The translations under genes and the position numbers were made by a program. Below the pieces are notes generated by a model. It searched no databases. It saw nothing but the letters and a program-made list of their open reading frames with translations, and was not told where the DNA came from. A DNA stretch of 64,000 nucleotides from Acidimicrobiales bacterium (GTDB lineage: Bacteria > Actinomycetota > Acidimicrobiia > Acidimicrobiales > Acidimicrobilacustridaceae), in contig JAURMR010000026.1 in assembly GCA_030830565.1 (NCBI GenBank), forward strand, positions 1 through 64,000. The letters are read 5' to 3'. This document shows positions 48,481 to 56,458 of the stretch, in pieces. Every line of letters starts with the position of its first letter. Within the stretch, counting starts at the first letter, position 1.

Positions 48481-49746
48481 ATGACACCAACAAACGAATC
48501 ACTCTTCGAACGTGGTCAGCGCGTCATACCCGGCGGAGTGAACTCGCCTGTTCGCGCATTCCGTTCAGTGGGTGGAACCCCTTATTTCGTAGCCAGTGGC
48601 AACGGTGCGCGTGTCACCGATGTCGAAGGAACGACATTCCTTGATCTTGTGCAGAGCTATGGCGCGATCATCGCTGGACATGCGCACCCAAAGATCATTG
48701 AAGCAATCCAGAAGGCAGCCGTAGACGGAACGTCATTTGGCGCGCCAACGCCGCGAGAAGTTGAACTCGCGGAAGCGATTAACGAACGCGTGCCATCCTG
48801 CGAAAAGTTGCGCATGGTAAATAGCGGAACCGAAGCCACGATGAGCGCGATTCGCGTTGCCCGAGGCGCAACCGGTCGACCGAAGATTTTGAAGTTCGCG
48901 GGAAATTATCACGGACACAGTGATGGTCTGCTTGTTTCAGGTGGAACAGCGATGGCATCGCTTGGCATTCCGGCCTCGGCTGGCGTTACCGAAAACGCAA
49001 TTGCCGACACTGTTGTTGCGCCCTACAACGTCGTGCCGACGCTTGACGAATCGTTCGCTGCGATCATCGTAGAACCATGTGCCGCGAATATGGGACTCGT
49101 TCCGCCTGCGCCCGGTTTCCTTGAAGGACTCCGTGCCGAATGTGATCGTGTCGGCGCACTGTTGATCTTTGATGAAGTCATCACCGGGTTCCGCGTTGCG
49201 CGCGGCGGCGCACAACAACTTCTCGGTGTCACTCCTGATCTCACTGCATTCGGAAAGATCATTGGTGGCGGTCTTCCCGTCGGTGCATTTGGCGGGCGCG
49301 CCGATGTGATGGACAACCTCGCTCCGCTAGGGCCCGTGTATCAGGCAGGAACGCTTTCAGGGAATCCGCTCGCAACGGCTGCAGGACTTGCTGCACTGTC
49401 GTTGCTTGATGATGACGCGTACGCGTTGATTGAGTCGCGAGCCGATTGTCTCGCTGGTTCGCTCGCAAACGCATTTGGGGCTGCGGGAATCAATGTTTGT
49501 GTTCCGCGATTCGCAACACTGGTCGGATTGTTCTTTGGTGAAACGCCGCCGACTGACTACGTCAGTGCGTGCACAACCGATGAAGCGTTGTATGCAGCGT
49601 TCTTTCATGAACTTCTCGATCGACATGTTGCGATTGCTCCAGGGGCGTACGAAGTGATGTTCCCGGGTCTTGCACACGACGACGAAGTTCTGACGGCGAT
49701 AAGCGATGCTGCGCACGTGGCCGCTGCAGCGGTTGCATCGCGTTAA
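48481..49746 (+). CDS. hemL: Glutamate-1-semialdehyde 2,1-aminomutase
   Basis: A 421-residue PLP enzyme that turns glutamate-1-semialdehyde into 5-aminolevulinate, the C5 entry to tetrapyrroles. It opens with the family N-terminus FERGQRVIPGGVNSPVRAF. NSGTEATMSAIRVARG binds the PLP phosphate, IFDEVITGFRVA holds the cofactor Asp, and the PLP Lys is in FGKIIGGGLPVGAFGG. The ATG at 48481 follows the hemB stop by four bases; an upstream open frame overlaps hemB and is not used. Its upstream partner hemA is not in the window. Confidence 0.96.
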   Translation: MTPTNESLFERGQRVIPGGVNSPVRAFRSVGGTPYFVASGNGARVTDVEGTTFLDLVQSYGAIIAGHAHPKIIEAIQKAAVDGTSFGAPTPREVELAEAINERVPSCEKLRMVNSGTEATMSAIRVARGATGRPKILKFAGNYHGHSDGLLVSGGTAMASLGIPASAGVTENAIADTVVAPYNVVPTLDESFAAIIVEPCAANMGLVPPAPGFLEGLRAECDRVGALLIFDEVITGFRVARGGAQQLLGVTPDLTAFGKIIGGGLPVGAFGGRADVMDNLAPLGPVYQAGTLSGNPLATAAGLAALSLLDDDAYALIESRADCLAGSLANAFGAAGINVCVPRFATLVGLFFGETPPTDYVSACTTDEALYAAFFHELLDRHVAIAPGAYEVMFPGLAHDDEVLTAISDAAHVAAAAVASR

Positions 49747-49827
49747 TCAAACTGCGCTGATACGACTGCGCCGATACATCTGCGCTGCAACAACGTCGCG
49801 ACTACAACATCGCTGTACGCGAAAGGA

Positions 49828-49843
49828 CCCCGCCGAAGCGGGG
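49828..49843. terminator. Hairpin between convergent hemL and cytochrome c genes
   Basis: CCCCGC and GCGGGG pair around CGAA, with two further G-C pairs outside a mismatch. Placed in the 125-bp gap between two convergent genes, it can stop transcription from both sides. On the minus strand it is followed by TCCTTTCG. Confidence 0.6.
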
Positions 49844-49871
49844 CCCGTTCAAACAAAACTGTTGCAGTGTC

Positions 49872-50672
49872 TTACGACTTTGAACCAACTGGCATTGTCC
49901 AGTTCGGCTGAATCGTGAGCTTTCCGCTTGGATCAAACAGCGGCGTGCCTTCGGGCGTGATGAGTTCGCCTGCTGCGTTGAGCATCGGCTTTCCATCGCC
50001 GTAGGTGATGTTCCCAGTTGCATCAACTGTGGTCTTGCCGCCGGAAAGCGTTTCCCACTCGTAGCGCACAACTGCGAGCAATTCAGCCTGGGAGAGCGAC
50101 TTATCAAAGTTCGGCATTGGGTTGCCGTTGTAACTCAGCGTCTTGTGTTGTCCGCCTTCGCGAGCCGGATCGCCGTACGGCGTGCCGGCTGGGCCAGTTC
50201 CGTTTGAACCGATCCACACAAACTCAAGTTGACCAAGGATGTCGGGGAATGTGGCAACAAGTGCGCCGTCGGTCATCACGCGACCGACACCTCCGCCACC
50301 TCCAGCACCGTGACAACCTGCGCAGTTCGCAGCGAAGATCGTTCCGCCGGTTGCCAACTGAGAAGGTGCTCCACTCGATGCGGGGGAGAGGCCACCGATA
50401 TAGATGACAGCCCACAGCGGCAGGAAGGCCAGCACGGGCATGGCCCAGAACGGGATCTTCTTGCGCTTGATTGCTGCTTCGACATACGGCGGAACCGGTT
50501 CAGGCGCTGCCGCGGGTGCAACGGCGGCAGGAGCAGCAGCTGCAGCAGCGGTTGCCTTCTCGACCGGTGCGCTCTCGGCGGCCGGTGCTGCATCGGCAGC
50601 GGGTGTTCCACCGTCGAGCGATGTCCGACGGTCTTTGGAGCGCTTGAGCAGATGCTCGGGAACTTCGGTCAC
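49872..50672 (-). CDS. Membrane-anchored monoheme cytochrome c
   Basis: A 266-residue protein. The N-terminal 70 residues are cytoplasmic and Ala/Pro-rich, opening with MTEVPEHLLKRSK, nearly the same as the start of the subunit IV-like protein at 52747. One membrane helix follows (about 75-94), then an extracytoplasmic cytochrome c domain with CAGCH (Cys117, Cys120, His121) and MPNF as the likely Met ligand. It probably carries electrons from the Rieske/cytochrome b complex encoded divergently. The GTG at 50672 has GGAGGAA just upstream; the open frame before it is not coding. Confidence 0.85.
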   Translation of the reverse strand: MTEVPEHLLKRSKDRRTSLDGGTPAADAAPAAESAPVEKATAAAAAAPAAVAPAAAPEPVPPYVEAAIKRKKIPFWAMPVLAFLPLWAVIYIGGLSPASSGAPSQLATGGTIFAANCAGCHGAGGGGGVGRVMTDGALVATFPDILGQLEFVWIGSNGTGPAGTPYGDPAREGGQHKTLSYNGNPMPNFDKSLSQAELLAVVRYEWETLSGGKTTVDATGNITYGDGKPMLNAAGELITPEGTPLFDPSGKLTIQPNWTMPVGSKS

Positions 50673-50975
50673 GGTTCCTCCGAAGCGGACGGGGAGAGGA
50701 TGGGAGCAGTGATCGGGCGGAGCAATCGGCGAAGCCAACTGACACCGTCCGGACTCGTGCAAACCTAGACGACGCGGAGAGGGCGGAGCCAAGTATCGAG
50801 ACCGAGAGTTCGCGAACTTCCACTGGTGAAATGTCACGTCCACGAATGACGCGTGGAATGTCTCAACTCCCGTGTGGCGGTGCTAGACAAGTGGGGCGCC
50901 AAACCGACCCGATCGGACTTGGCTCAGTTCTGTCCGTACCATTTGTGCAAACGTTCACGAGGGAGGCCAACCCGG
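50673..50975. promoter_or_regulatory. Divergent control region of the respiratory island
   Basis: The 303-bp gap separates the divergent cytochrome c gene and the bc operon. It holds a ribosome binding site at each end (GGAGGAA on the minus strand, GGGAGG at 50961-50966 on the plus strand). I see no convincing palindrome, terminator or conserved short gene; both promoters must lie here. Confidence 0.45.
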
Positions 50976-51431
50976 GTGGTTGCGTTCATCGCATCGGTGC
51001 TTGTAGCGGTTCTTTTGACCGCTCTGGTGATTCCGATGGCCAAGCGACGTCCAGTAGGTACCCCGCTCACTTGGGGCGAGGCCATGGTGGCGTCGGTTTA
51101 TGCCTTTTTCCTTATGTTTTGGGTGTATGGGCTCGTCCCGCACCTTTGGCTGACATGGTCGGACAATGAACTTGGTTGGCGTCCGGACAACATCGTCTAC
51201 GGGCCCTTCGGGATTTTGAAGCCGCAAGCGGTTGACGGCTGGAATCCCGTCACGATCACCTATCAATCGATCCGCGACATCATCGCTGTTCTGATTTATG
51301 TCGTTCTTCTCGGTGGCCAGATCGCTCTGTGGATGTGGTGGCAGAACCGCGGCAAGCGTGCGGCAGCGGCAGAAACCGCTCAGGCCACGGCAACCTCCGA
51401 ATACGGCCGTCCGCTGGTCCGGAAGAGCTGA
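50976..51431 (+). CDS. Small membrane protein of the Rieske/cytochrome b operon (unknown function)
   Basis: A 151-residue protein with three hydrophobic segments (about 1-18, 35-55 and 108-128) and a charged Ala-rich C-terminus. The middle, GYPFG-like stretch DNIVYGPFGILKPQAVDGWN, is predicted outside or in a loop. I do not recognise the family. The GTG at 50976 has GGAGG nine bases upstream. It is the first gene of the operon and the ferredoxin gene starts two bases after its stop, so an assembly or accessory role in the complex is likely. Confidence 0.7.
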   Translation: MVAFIASVLVAVLLTALVIPMAKRRPVGTPLTWGEAMVASVYAFFLMFWVYGLVPHLWLTWSDNELGWRPDNIVYGPFGILKPQAVDGWNPVTITYQSIRDIIAVLIYVVLLGGQIALWMWWQNRGKRAAAAETAQATATSEYGRPLVRKS

Positions 51432-51433
51432 TC

Positions 51434-51850
51434 ATGGCCCGCATTGACGCCAATCCCCCGATGCCGGAGTTCCGCGACGATTACGTCTTGCGGGAAGTCG
51501 ACGCGGAATGGCTGTCGAAGGCGGTCAAGCCAAAGCAATTCATTCATATTGACCAGTCCGAATGCATTACGTGCGAAGGCTGTGTCGATATCTGCCCGTG
51601 GAAGTGCATCCATTTGGTTCGCACTTCTTCCATCGATGAGGCCCTCGGGACCGAATTGCCAGGGGACGATCCCGGCGACCATTCCGTCTTCCTCATCGAC
51701 GACGATGTCTGCACCCGTTGCGCCCTTTGCGTCGACCGGTGCCCAACAGGTGTCATCATCCTTGGAAAGGTCGGTGCTGCACCGGCCGATGGTGACTCCC
51801 ATCAGCGCACGCCAACCCACGGCTACGGCTATGGCATGCGTCTCGGTTAG
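51434..51850 (+). CDS. Ferredoxin with two [4Fe-4S] motifs
   Basis: A 138-residue soluble protein with two cluster motifs, Cys44/47/50...54 (CITCEGCVDICPW) and Cys93/96/99...103 (CTRCALCVDRCPTG). An N-terminal extension of about 35 residues and a Gly/Tyr-rich tail flank the domain. The position between a membrane subunit and cytochrome b suggests a peripheral electron carrier of the b6f-like complex on the cytoplasmic side, where the extra heme c(i/n) would be exposed. That link is inference. GGAAGAG precedes the ATG. Confidence 0.88.
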   Translation: MARIDANPPMPEFRDDYVLREVDAEWLSKAVKPKQFIHIDQSECITCEGCVDICPWKCIHLVRTSSIDEALGTELPGDDPGDHSVFLIDDDVCTRCALCVDRCPTGVIILGKVGAAPADGDSHQRTPTHGYGYGMRLG

Positions 51851-51947
51851 TGCTACACCTTGTTTTTCCTGATTTTTTCTGTCGTTTAGAACTCGAACCA
51901 CCCTCCCGGAATCGTTCCTCGATCCCGGCTCACACGGAGTAACTGCC

Positions 51948-52736
51948 TTGGCAAAGACCATGGAGCGCCCTAGCGGGAAGAAGACCCCCGCCCAGCGCGT
52001 CAGTGAAATCGTCGACAAGACGCAGGGCTCACAGGCCTGGAATTCAATCTTCCGACCCGGGTCGGTGTTCCGTAAGGGCTACACCGATAGCCCACGTAAC
52101 CGCTCGTACGTGATCATGAACAGCGTGCTGTACCACCTTCACCCGGTGAAGGTGAAGCGACACGCGGTCAAGGTCAGCTACACCCTCTGCCTCGGTGGCT
52201 TGAGCTTCTTCCTCTTCATCCTGCTCACCATCACCGGCATCTTCTTGATGTTCTTCTATCGCCCCACCGCGGCGCAGGCATGGAATGACATCTACACCCT
52301 TCAGACTTCGGTGGCCTTTGGGCTTCTCGTGCGAAATATGCACAGATGGGCCGCCCACCTCATGGTGCTGTCGGTCTTCCTCCATATGGCTCGCGTCTTC
52401 TACCACGGCGCCTACAAGCCACCCCGAGAATTCAACTGGGTCATCGGCGTCATTCTTCTGACCCTCACCCTTCTTCTTTCCTTCACCGGTTACCTCCTTC
52501 CGTGGGATCAGCTCGCACTTTGGGCGGTAACGGTGGGTACGAACATGATGGGCTACACGCCTGTGTTTGGCGACCAAGTGAGATTCGTGCTCCTTGGTGG
52601 TAAGGAAATCGGTACCGACACCTTGTTGCGTTGGTACGTCTTGCATGTGTTGTTTGTTCCGTTTGTGACTGTCATCTTCCTTGCGATCCACTTCTGGCGG
52701 GTCCGCAAGGACGGCGGCATCTCCGGACCGTTGTGA
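51948..52736 (+). CDS. Cytochrome b6-like subunit (N-terminal half of cytochrome b)
   Basis: A 262-residue protein with four membrane helices and both heme b sites: His132 and His146 in the second helix, His233 and His248 in the fourth. The 14 residues between the last pair are the b6f spacing (13 in mitochondrial-type cytochrome b). Cys81 in TLCLGG aligns with the Cys of cytochrome b6 (YCLGG) that holds the extra heme c(i/n). SFTGYLLPWDQLALWAVTV is the quinol-site block. The TTG start has GGAG eight bases upstream; an ATG four codons on is poorly placed. The 97-bp gap before it is T-rich and may hold an internal promoter. Confidence 0.93.
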   Translation: MAKTMERPSGKKTPAQRVSEIVDKTQGSQAWNSIFRPGSVFRKGYTDSPRNRSYVIMNSVLYHLHPVKVKRHAVKVSYTLCLGGLSFFLFILLTITGIFLMFFYRPTAAQAWNDIYTLQTSVAFGLLVRNMHRWAAHLMVLSVFLHMARVFYHGAYKPPREFNWVIGVILLTLTLLLSFTGYLLPWDQLALWAVTVGTNMMGYTPVFGDQVRFVLLGGKEIGTDTLLRWYVLHVLFVPFVTVIFLAIHFWRVRKDGGISGPL

Positions 52737-52746
52737 TCGAGGCGCC

Positions 52747-53529
52747 ATGACTGAGATCCCTGAACACCTCCGTAAGCGGGCCGAAGAGGCCAAGGCCAAG
52801 GCAGCAGCTAAGGCTGCTGGCGACGCGCCCGCCGAAGTAGCAGCGGAAGCTCCGGCCGCAGCTGCTCCCAGCGCGGGCGATAGCCGAATCCCGGCCCATC
52901 TGCTTGAGCGTTCAAAGTCGGCCAAGGCCAAGAAGGAAGGCGGCGCTGAAGCCGCTGCACCGGCCGCTACCGGCGGTGGCGTCGCCACCGCTGTCGCTGA
53001 CGCAGCTCCGCCCCCCACCGCAACGGGCCCTGGTGGTCACACGCAGCGCTTGCTCACGGTGGTCAAGGCCGGCTCTATTCAGGACGTCAAGGCCACACCA
53101 GTCGACAAGGTGCACACATGGCCGCACCTTTTGGCCGTGGAATTCGTTGCGGCTCTCGCCATTACGGTTTTCACCCTGATCTTCTCGATCTTCGTGAATG
53201 CCCCGCTGCTTGAGCTTGCAAATATCAATCAGACCCCGAACCCGTCGAAGGCCCCGTGGTACTTCCTCGGACTTCAGGAACTGCTCACGATGTTCCATCC
53301 AATGGTCGCTGGTGTGACCATTCCGGGTATGGGCATCTTCTTGCTCATTCTCGCTCCGTACATCGACAAGAACCCGTCGAATAAGCCTGAGGATCGTAAG
53401 TTCGCGATCTCACTTTTCACGGTTCAGCTCATGTTCTGGGCAGTACTCGTAATCATTGGTTCCTTCTTCCGCGGTCCTGGCTTCAACTTTGTGACGCCTT
53501 GGACTGGCGGTCTGTTCTTCGAGTTGTGA
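52747..53529 (+). CDS. Subunit IV-like protein (C-terminal half of cytochrome b) with long N-terminal extension
   Basis: A 260-residue protein. The last 140 residues form three membrane helices and the quinol-site loop NPSKAPWYFLGLQELL, where the PEWY Glu of classical cytochrome b is replaced by Ala. The first 110 residues are an unusual Ala/Lys-rich extension carrying two copies of a P-x-HL-x-x-R(S/A) motif: PEHLRKRA at 5-12 and PAHLLERSK at 49-57. The same motif opens the divergent cytochrome c. Separate genes for the two halves of cytochrome b are a b6f-type feature. The start lies ten bases after the b6 stop. Confidence 0.9.
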   Translation: MTEIPEHLRKRAEEAKAKAAAKAAGDAPAEVAAEAPAAAAPSAGDSRIPAHLLERSKSAKAKKEGGAEAAAPAATGGGVATAVADAAPPPTATGPGGHTQRLLTVVKAGSIQDVKATPVDKVHTWPHLLAVEFVAALAITVFTLIFSIFVNAPLLELANINQTPNPSKAPWYFLGLQELLTMFHPMVAGVTIPGMGIFLLILAPYIDKNPSNKPEDRKFAISLFTVQLMFWAVLVIIGSFFRGPGFNFVTPWTGGLFFEL

Positions 53530-53554
53530 TGGCGCAAACGCAGGAGTCCCCCAA

Positions 53555-54409
53555 ATGAATCCTCTAGTCATCGTTATCCCCGTCGTCGTTGTTCTGGCCG
53601 GCGTGGTGTTGTTCGCTGCTTCACGTCGTCGTGATAGCGGCGGTGCAACCGGTGCGCTCAGCCGCGAAACGGTTAAGCGCGATAAACCGGCAACCGCTCT
53701 GGAGACCGACGCAGAGCTCGTTGGCGTTTCTGGTCGTCAGGTTGAGGCAACCGCTGCGCTTGACCGTCGCCCGGCCGCACCGGCAACGCAAAACACTGAC
53801 GTTGCACCGTTCGTTGCTCCCGATGCTGACGCCATTGGTATCTCTCGCCGCAAGTTCTTTAATCGGTCCATCATCGTGATGATGGGCCTCGGCCTTTCCG
53901 GCTTTGGCGCAGCGATTCTTGCTTTCCTTTGGCCGATGCCGAAGGGTGGCTTCGGCTCAAAGATTCGTGTTGGTGCTGTCTCGGACGTACTCGCCAAGAT
54001 CAGCGCGAACAAGGGTTTCTTGTATTCGGCCGAGGGTCGTATGTGGCTCACCGCGTATCCCACTTCGGCAATCGAAAAGGCCAAGGCGGTTTATCCGTCG
54101 GCAGTGCTTCCATCAATGGAAGCGGGCGTCGTTGCTCTCTACCAGAAGTGCCCACATCTCGGTTGCCGCGTTCCCTCTTGCCAGACCTCGCAATGGTTTG
54201 AGTGCCCCTGCCATGGTTCGCAGTACAACCTTGCTGGCGAAAAGAAGGGTGGCCCGGCGCCGCGTGGCATGGATCGCTTTGCGACATCGGTAACCGCCGA
54301 CGTGCTTACGGTCGATACCGGCACGATCCTTCAGGGTCCGGCGATCGGAACGAACACCACAGGCCAGGAAGCTGAAGGCCCACATTGTGTGGGTGGAGGA
54401 AGTCACTGA
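53555..54409 (+). CDS. Rieske [2Fe-2S] subunit
   Basis: A 284-residue protein with two predicted N-terminal membrane helices (about 4-20 and 107-127) joined by an Ala/Arg-rich segment, and a C-terminal Rieske domain. Cluster ligands are Cys199/His201 (CPHLGC) and Cys217/His220 (CPCHGS), with Cys204 and Cys219 forming the stabilising disulfide. It moves electrons from quinol to cytochrome c. Two N-terminal helices resemble actinobacterial QcrA more than the single-helix b6f protein. The stop overlaps the cytochrome c start (TGATG). Confidence 0.95.
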   Translation: MNPLVIVIPVVVVLAGVVLFAASRRRDSGGATGALSRETVKRDKPATALETDAELVGVSGRQVEATAALDRRPAAPATQNTDVAPFVAPDADAIGISRRKFFNRSIIVMMGLGLSGFGAAILAFLWPMPKGGFGSKIRVGAVSDVLAKISANKGFLYSAEGRMWLTAYPTSAIEKAKAVYPSAVLPSMEAGVVALYQKCPHLGCRVPSCQTSQWFECPCHGSQYNLAGEKKGGPAPRGMDRFATSVTADVLTVDTGTILQGPAIGTNTTGQEAEGPHCVGGGSH

Positions 54410-55509
54410 TGCACGATCTGTTGATCCTGGCGAGCGCGCAGAAGACCATCGGCTATGTCATTGCCGGCATTCTTTTGCTCGCGTTTGTTGTCGCCATCGC
54501 CGTCAATGTGCGCAAGGGCCGCGCCGAGGTGGGTTCGGAAGTCGAACTTGCTGCCAACCGCAAGCCCTACATGGACGACGAAGAGCTGGAAACCAAGAAG
54601 CTCGATCGCACCCTTGGCCTCGGCCTTGTTGCGCTCGGCGTTATCGCTCTGACTCTTCCGCTCTACTGGCTGGCCGAACCTGGCCGTCAAGACGACATGG
54701 TCAAGCAGTTTGAAGATGTCGCAATCTCCCGTGGCGAAGAGCTCTATACCGTTGGCGCACAGTGCGCTGGTTGCCACGGACCGAATGGCGTTGGTGGTGT
54801 TGCGAGTTACACCATCACCGATCCGGCAACTGGTAACTACGTCGATCAGGTGCAGTGGAAAGCTCCGGCTCTCAACACGATCATGTATCGCTATACGCCC
54901 GAGCAGGTCACGTACATCCTGAACTACGGCCGTGGTTATTCGCCGATGCCGGCGTGGGGTGCTCCTGGTGGTGGCCCACTCACTTCTCAGCAGATCGAAG
55001 AAATCATCGCGTATCTCACTTCGATTCAGCTTCCGGCCGAGCAGTCACTGACCGAGGTTCAAGCCGAACTTGATCTCACCTGTAAGGCAGACGACGACGG
55101 TAACTGCACGATTCCGGGCGGCAAGTACAAGACCCTCGGTGAAGCAGTGTTCAACATGGGTTACGACACGGGCTTTGCTGGTGGCGCCTATGCGTGTGGA
55201 CGTTGCCACACCAACGGATGGTCGTTTGGCCAAGCCAAGATTGCCGGTGGCGGTGCCATGGGTCCCAACCTCACTGGCGGATCCGAGTTGCGTCAGTTCC
55301 CCGTTGCAGCACAACAGGAAGCATTCGTTTCGGCCTACCCGAAGATGGGAACGGCCTACGGCACCAACGGGTGGTCCAGCGGTCGCATGGGCAGTTTCGG
55401 CACCAATCCGAATGCGCAGGATCCAAAGACTGCAATCATGAGTGAAGATCAGGTCATGCTGACCCCGGCACAGATCGCAGCAGTTGTTGCGTACGAGCGG
55501 AGCCTCTGA
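54409..55509 (+). CDS. Diheme cytochrome c subunit
   Basis: A 366-residue protein with two membrane segments (about 14-32 and 70-88) and two cytochrome c domains outside: CAGCH (Cys119, Cys122, His123) and CGRCH (Cys263, Cys266, His267). A possible Met ligand is in SPMPAWG. Diheme cytochromes in actinobacterial bc complexes (QcrC) pass electrons directly to the terminal oxidase, and this protein probably does the same. GGAGGA eight bases before the ATG supports this start over an in-frame upstream one. The stop overlaps the next start as TGATG. Confidence 0.92.
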   Translation: MHDLLILASAQKTIGYVIAGILLLAFVVAIAVNVRKGRAEVGSEVELAANRKPYMDDEELETKKLDRTLGLGLVALGVIALTLPLYWLAEPGRQDDMVKQFEDVAISRGEELYTVGAQCAGCHGPNGVGGVASYTITDPATGNYVDQVQWKAPALNTIMYRYTPEQVTYILNYGRGYSPMPAWGAPGGGPLTSQQIEEIIAYLTSIQLPAEQSLTEVQAELDLTCKADDDGNCTIPGGKYKTLGEAVFNMGYDTGFAGGAYACGRCHTNGWSFGQAKIAGGGAMGPNLTGGSELRQFPVAAQQEAFVSAYPKMGTAYGTNGWSSGRMGSFGTNPNAQDPKTAIMSEDQVMLTPAQIAAVVAYERSL

Positions 55510-56453
55510 TGCAAACAATGAACGTTCTCGCTGGCATCGCGTTTGATCCAGGTATCCGTGGTGTTCTTGTTGTCATGGTGGGCGTCGTTGTTCTCATGGG
55601 CTCCACCTATCTCCTCCTTGCGACCAACGTTGGCGCCCGCTTGGGGTTCCTTCTGGCGTTGACCGGACTCTTCGGATGGTTGGTGATTCTTACGATGATC
55701 TGGTGGCTTACGCCGCCGGCGATTGGTCCTCGCGGCAATCTTCCGTCGTGGAAACCGGTCGAGATCTACGTCAATGGCGGTTCCGATCAAGCCAAAACCG
55801 ACGCGCTCGCTGGGCTGATCGATCCGGCCTCGTTGCCGAAGGCTGATCAGATTCTTGCGGGAAACCCCGATCTGGCAAAGGAGTTCCCGAACGGGTTCAC
55901 CCTCTCCGACCTCCAGACCAATAACCCTGCAATCGTCTCGCAGTACCTTGATGCCGAAGCGCTGAATGGCTGGTCGTTAGTTGGCGCTGCGAATGCCGGT
56001 GAAGCACAAGCTGCTGCCGACCTCGAACTCGCTGCATCAGGTGTGTTCAAGAGCGCAACGGAGTACAAGAAACTCAACGTCTGGGACTACGGCGGCAAGC
56101 CAACCCTGAAGGACGATTGCCCTGATGGCGGCACGATCTGCCGAGTGCAGCACCGCATCACTTCGGCGCTCCAGATCAAGAACCCGAAGCACTACTCCGT
56201 CGTGCAGGTGCAAAAGGTGATTCCGCAACAGACGATTCCTGGTCAGGCACCGCCGATCCCGAAGGCCGATCCTTCGCAGCCAGTGATTTCTGTGGTGATG
56301 GTCCGCGACATTGGCAACGAGCGAGTTATTCCGTTCTTGTACTTCGTGATTTCGTTGACGCTTTTCATCATTTCTGCATGGGCCTTGCACAACCGTGACA
56401 AGGTGCTCATGAAGAACAAGGCGATGGCCGACGCCGCTTCGAAGGAGAGCTGA
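55509..56453 (+). CDS. Membrane protein between the bc operon and complex I (unknown function)
   Basis: A 314-residue protein with two membrane helices near the N-terminus (about 17-38 and 45-66), a hydrophilic domain of about 200 residues predicted outside, and one helix near the C-terminus (about 276-293). No cofactor motif is visible; its two Cys residues (in DDCPDGGTICRV) could form a disulfide. I do not recognise the family. It overlaps the diheme cytochrome gene and ends five bases before nuoA, so it may couple or assemble the two complexes, which is inference. Confidence 0.72.
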   Translation: MQTMNVLAGIAFDPGIRGVLVVMVGVVVLMGSTYLLLATNVGARLGFLLALTGLFGWLVILTMIWWLTPPAIGPRGNLPSWKPVEIYVNGGSDQAKTDALAGLIDPASLPKADQILAGNPDLAKEFPNGFTLSDLQTNNPAIVSQYLDAEALNGWSLVGAANAGEAQAAADLELAASGVFKSATEYKKLNVWDYGGKPTLKDDCPDGGTICRVQHRITSALQIKNPKHYSVVQVQKVIPQQTIPGQAPPIPKADPSQPVISVVMVRDIGNERVIPFLYFVISLTLFIISAWALHNRDKVLMKNKAMADAASKES

Positions 56454-56458
56454 CCAGC

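Noticed and set aside
52044-53018. 324-codon minus-strand open frame
   Set aside because: Antisense to the cytochrome b6 and subunit IV genes; Ala/Gly- and Glu/His-rich with no domain.
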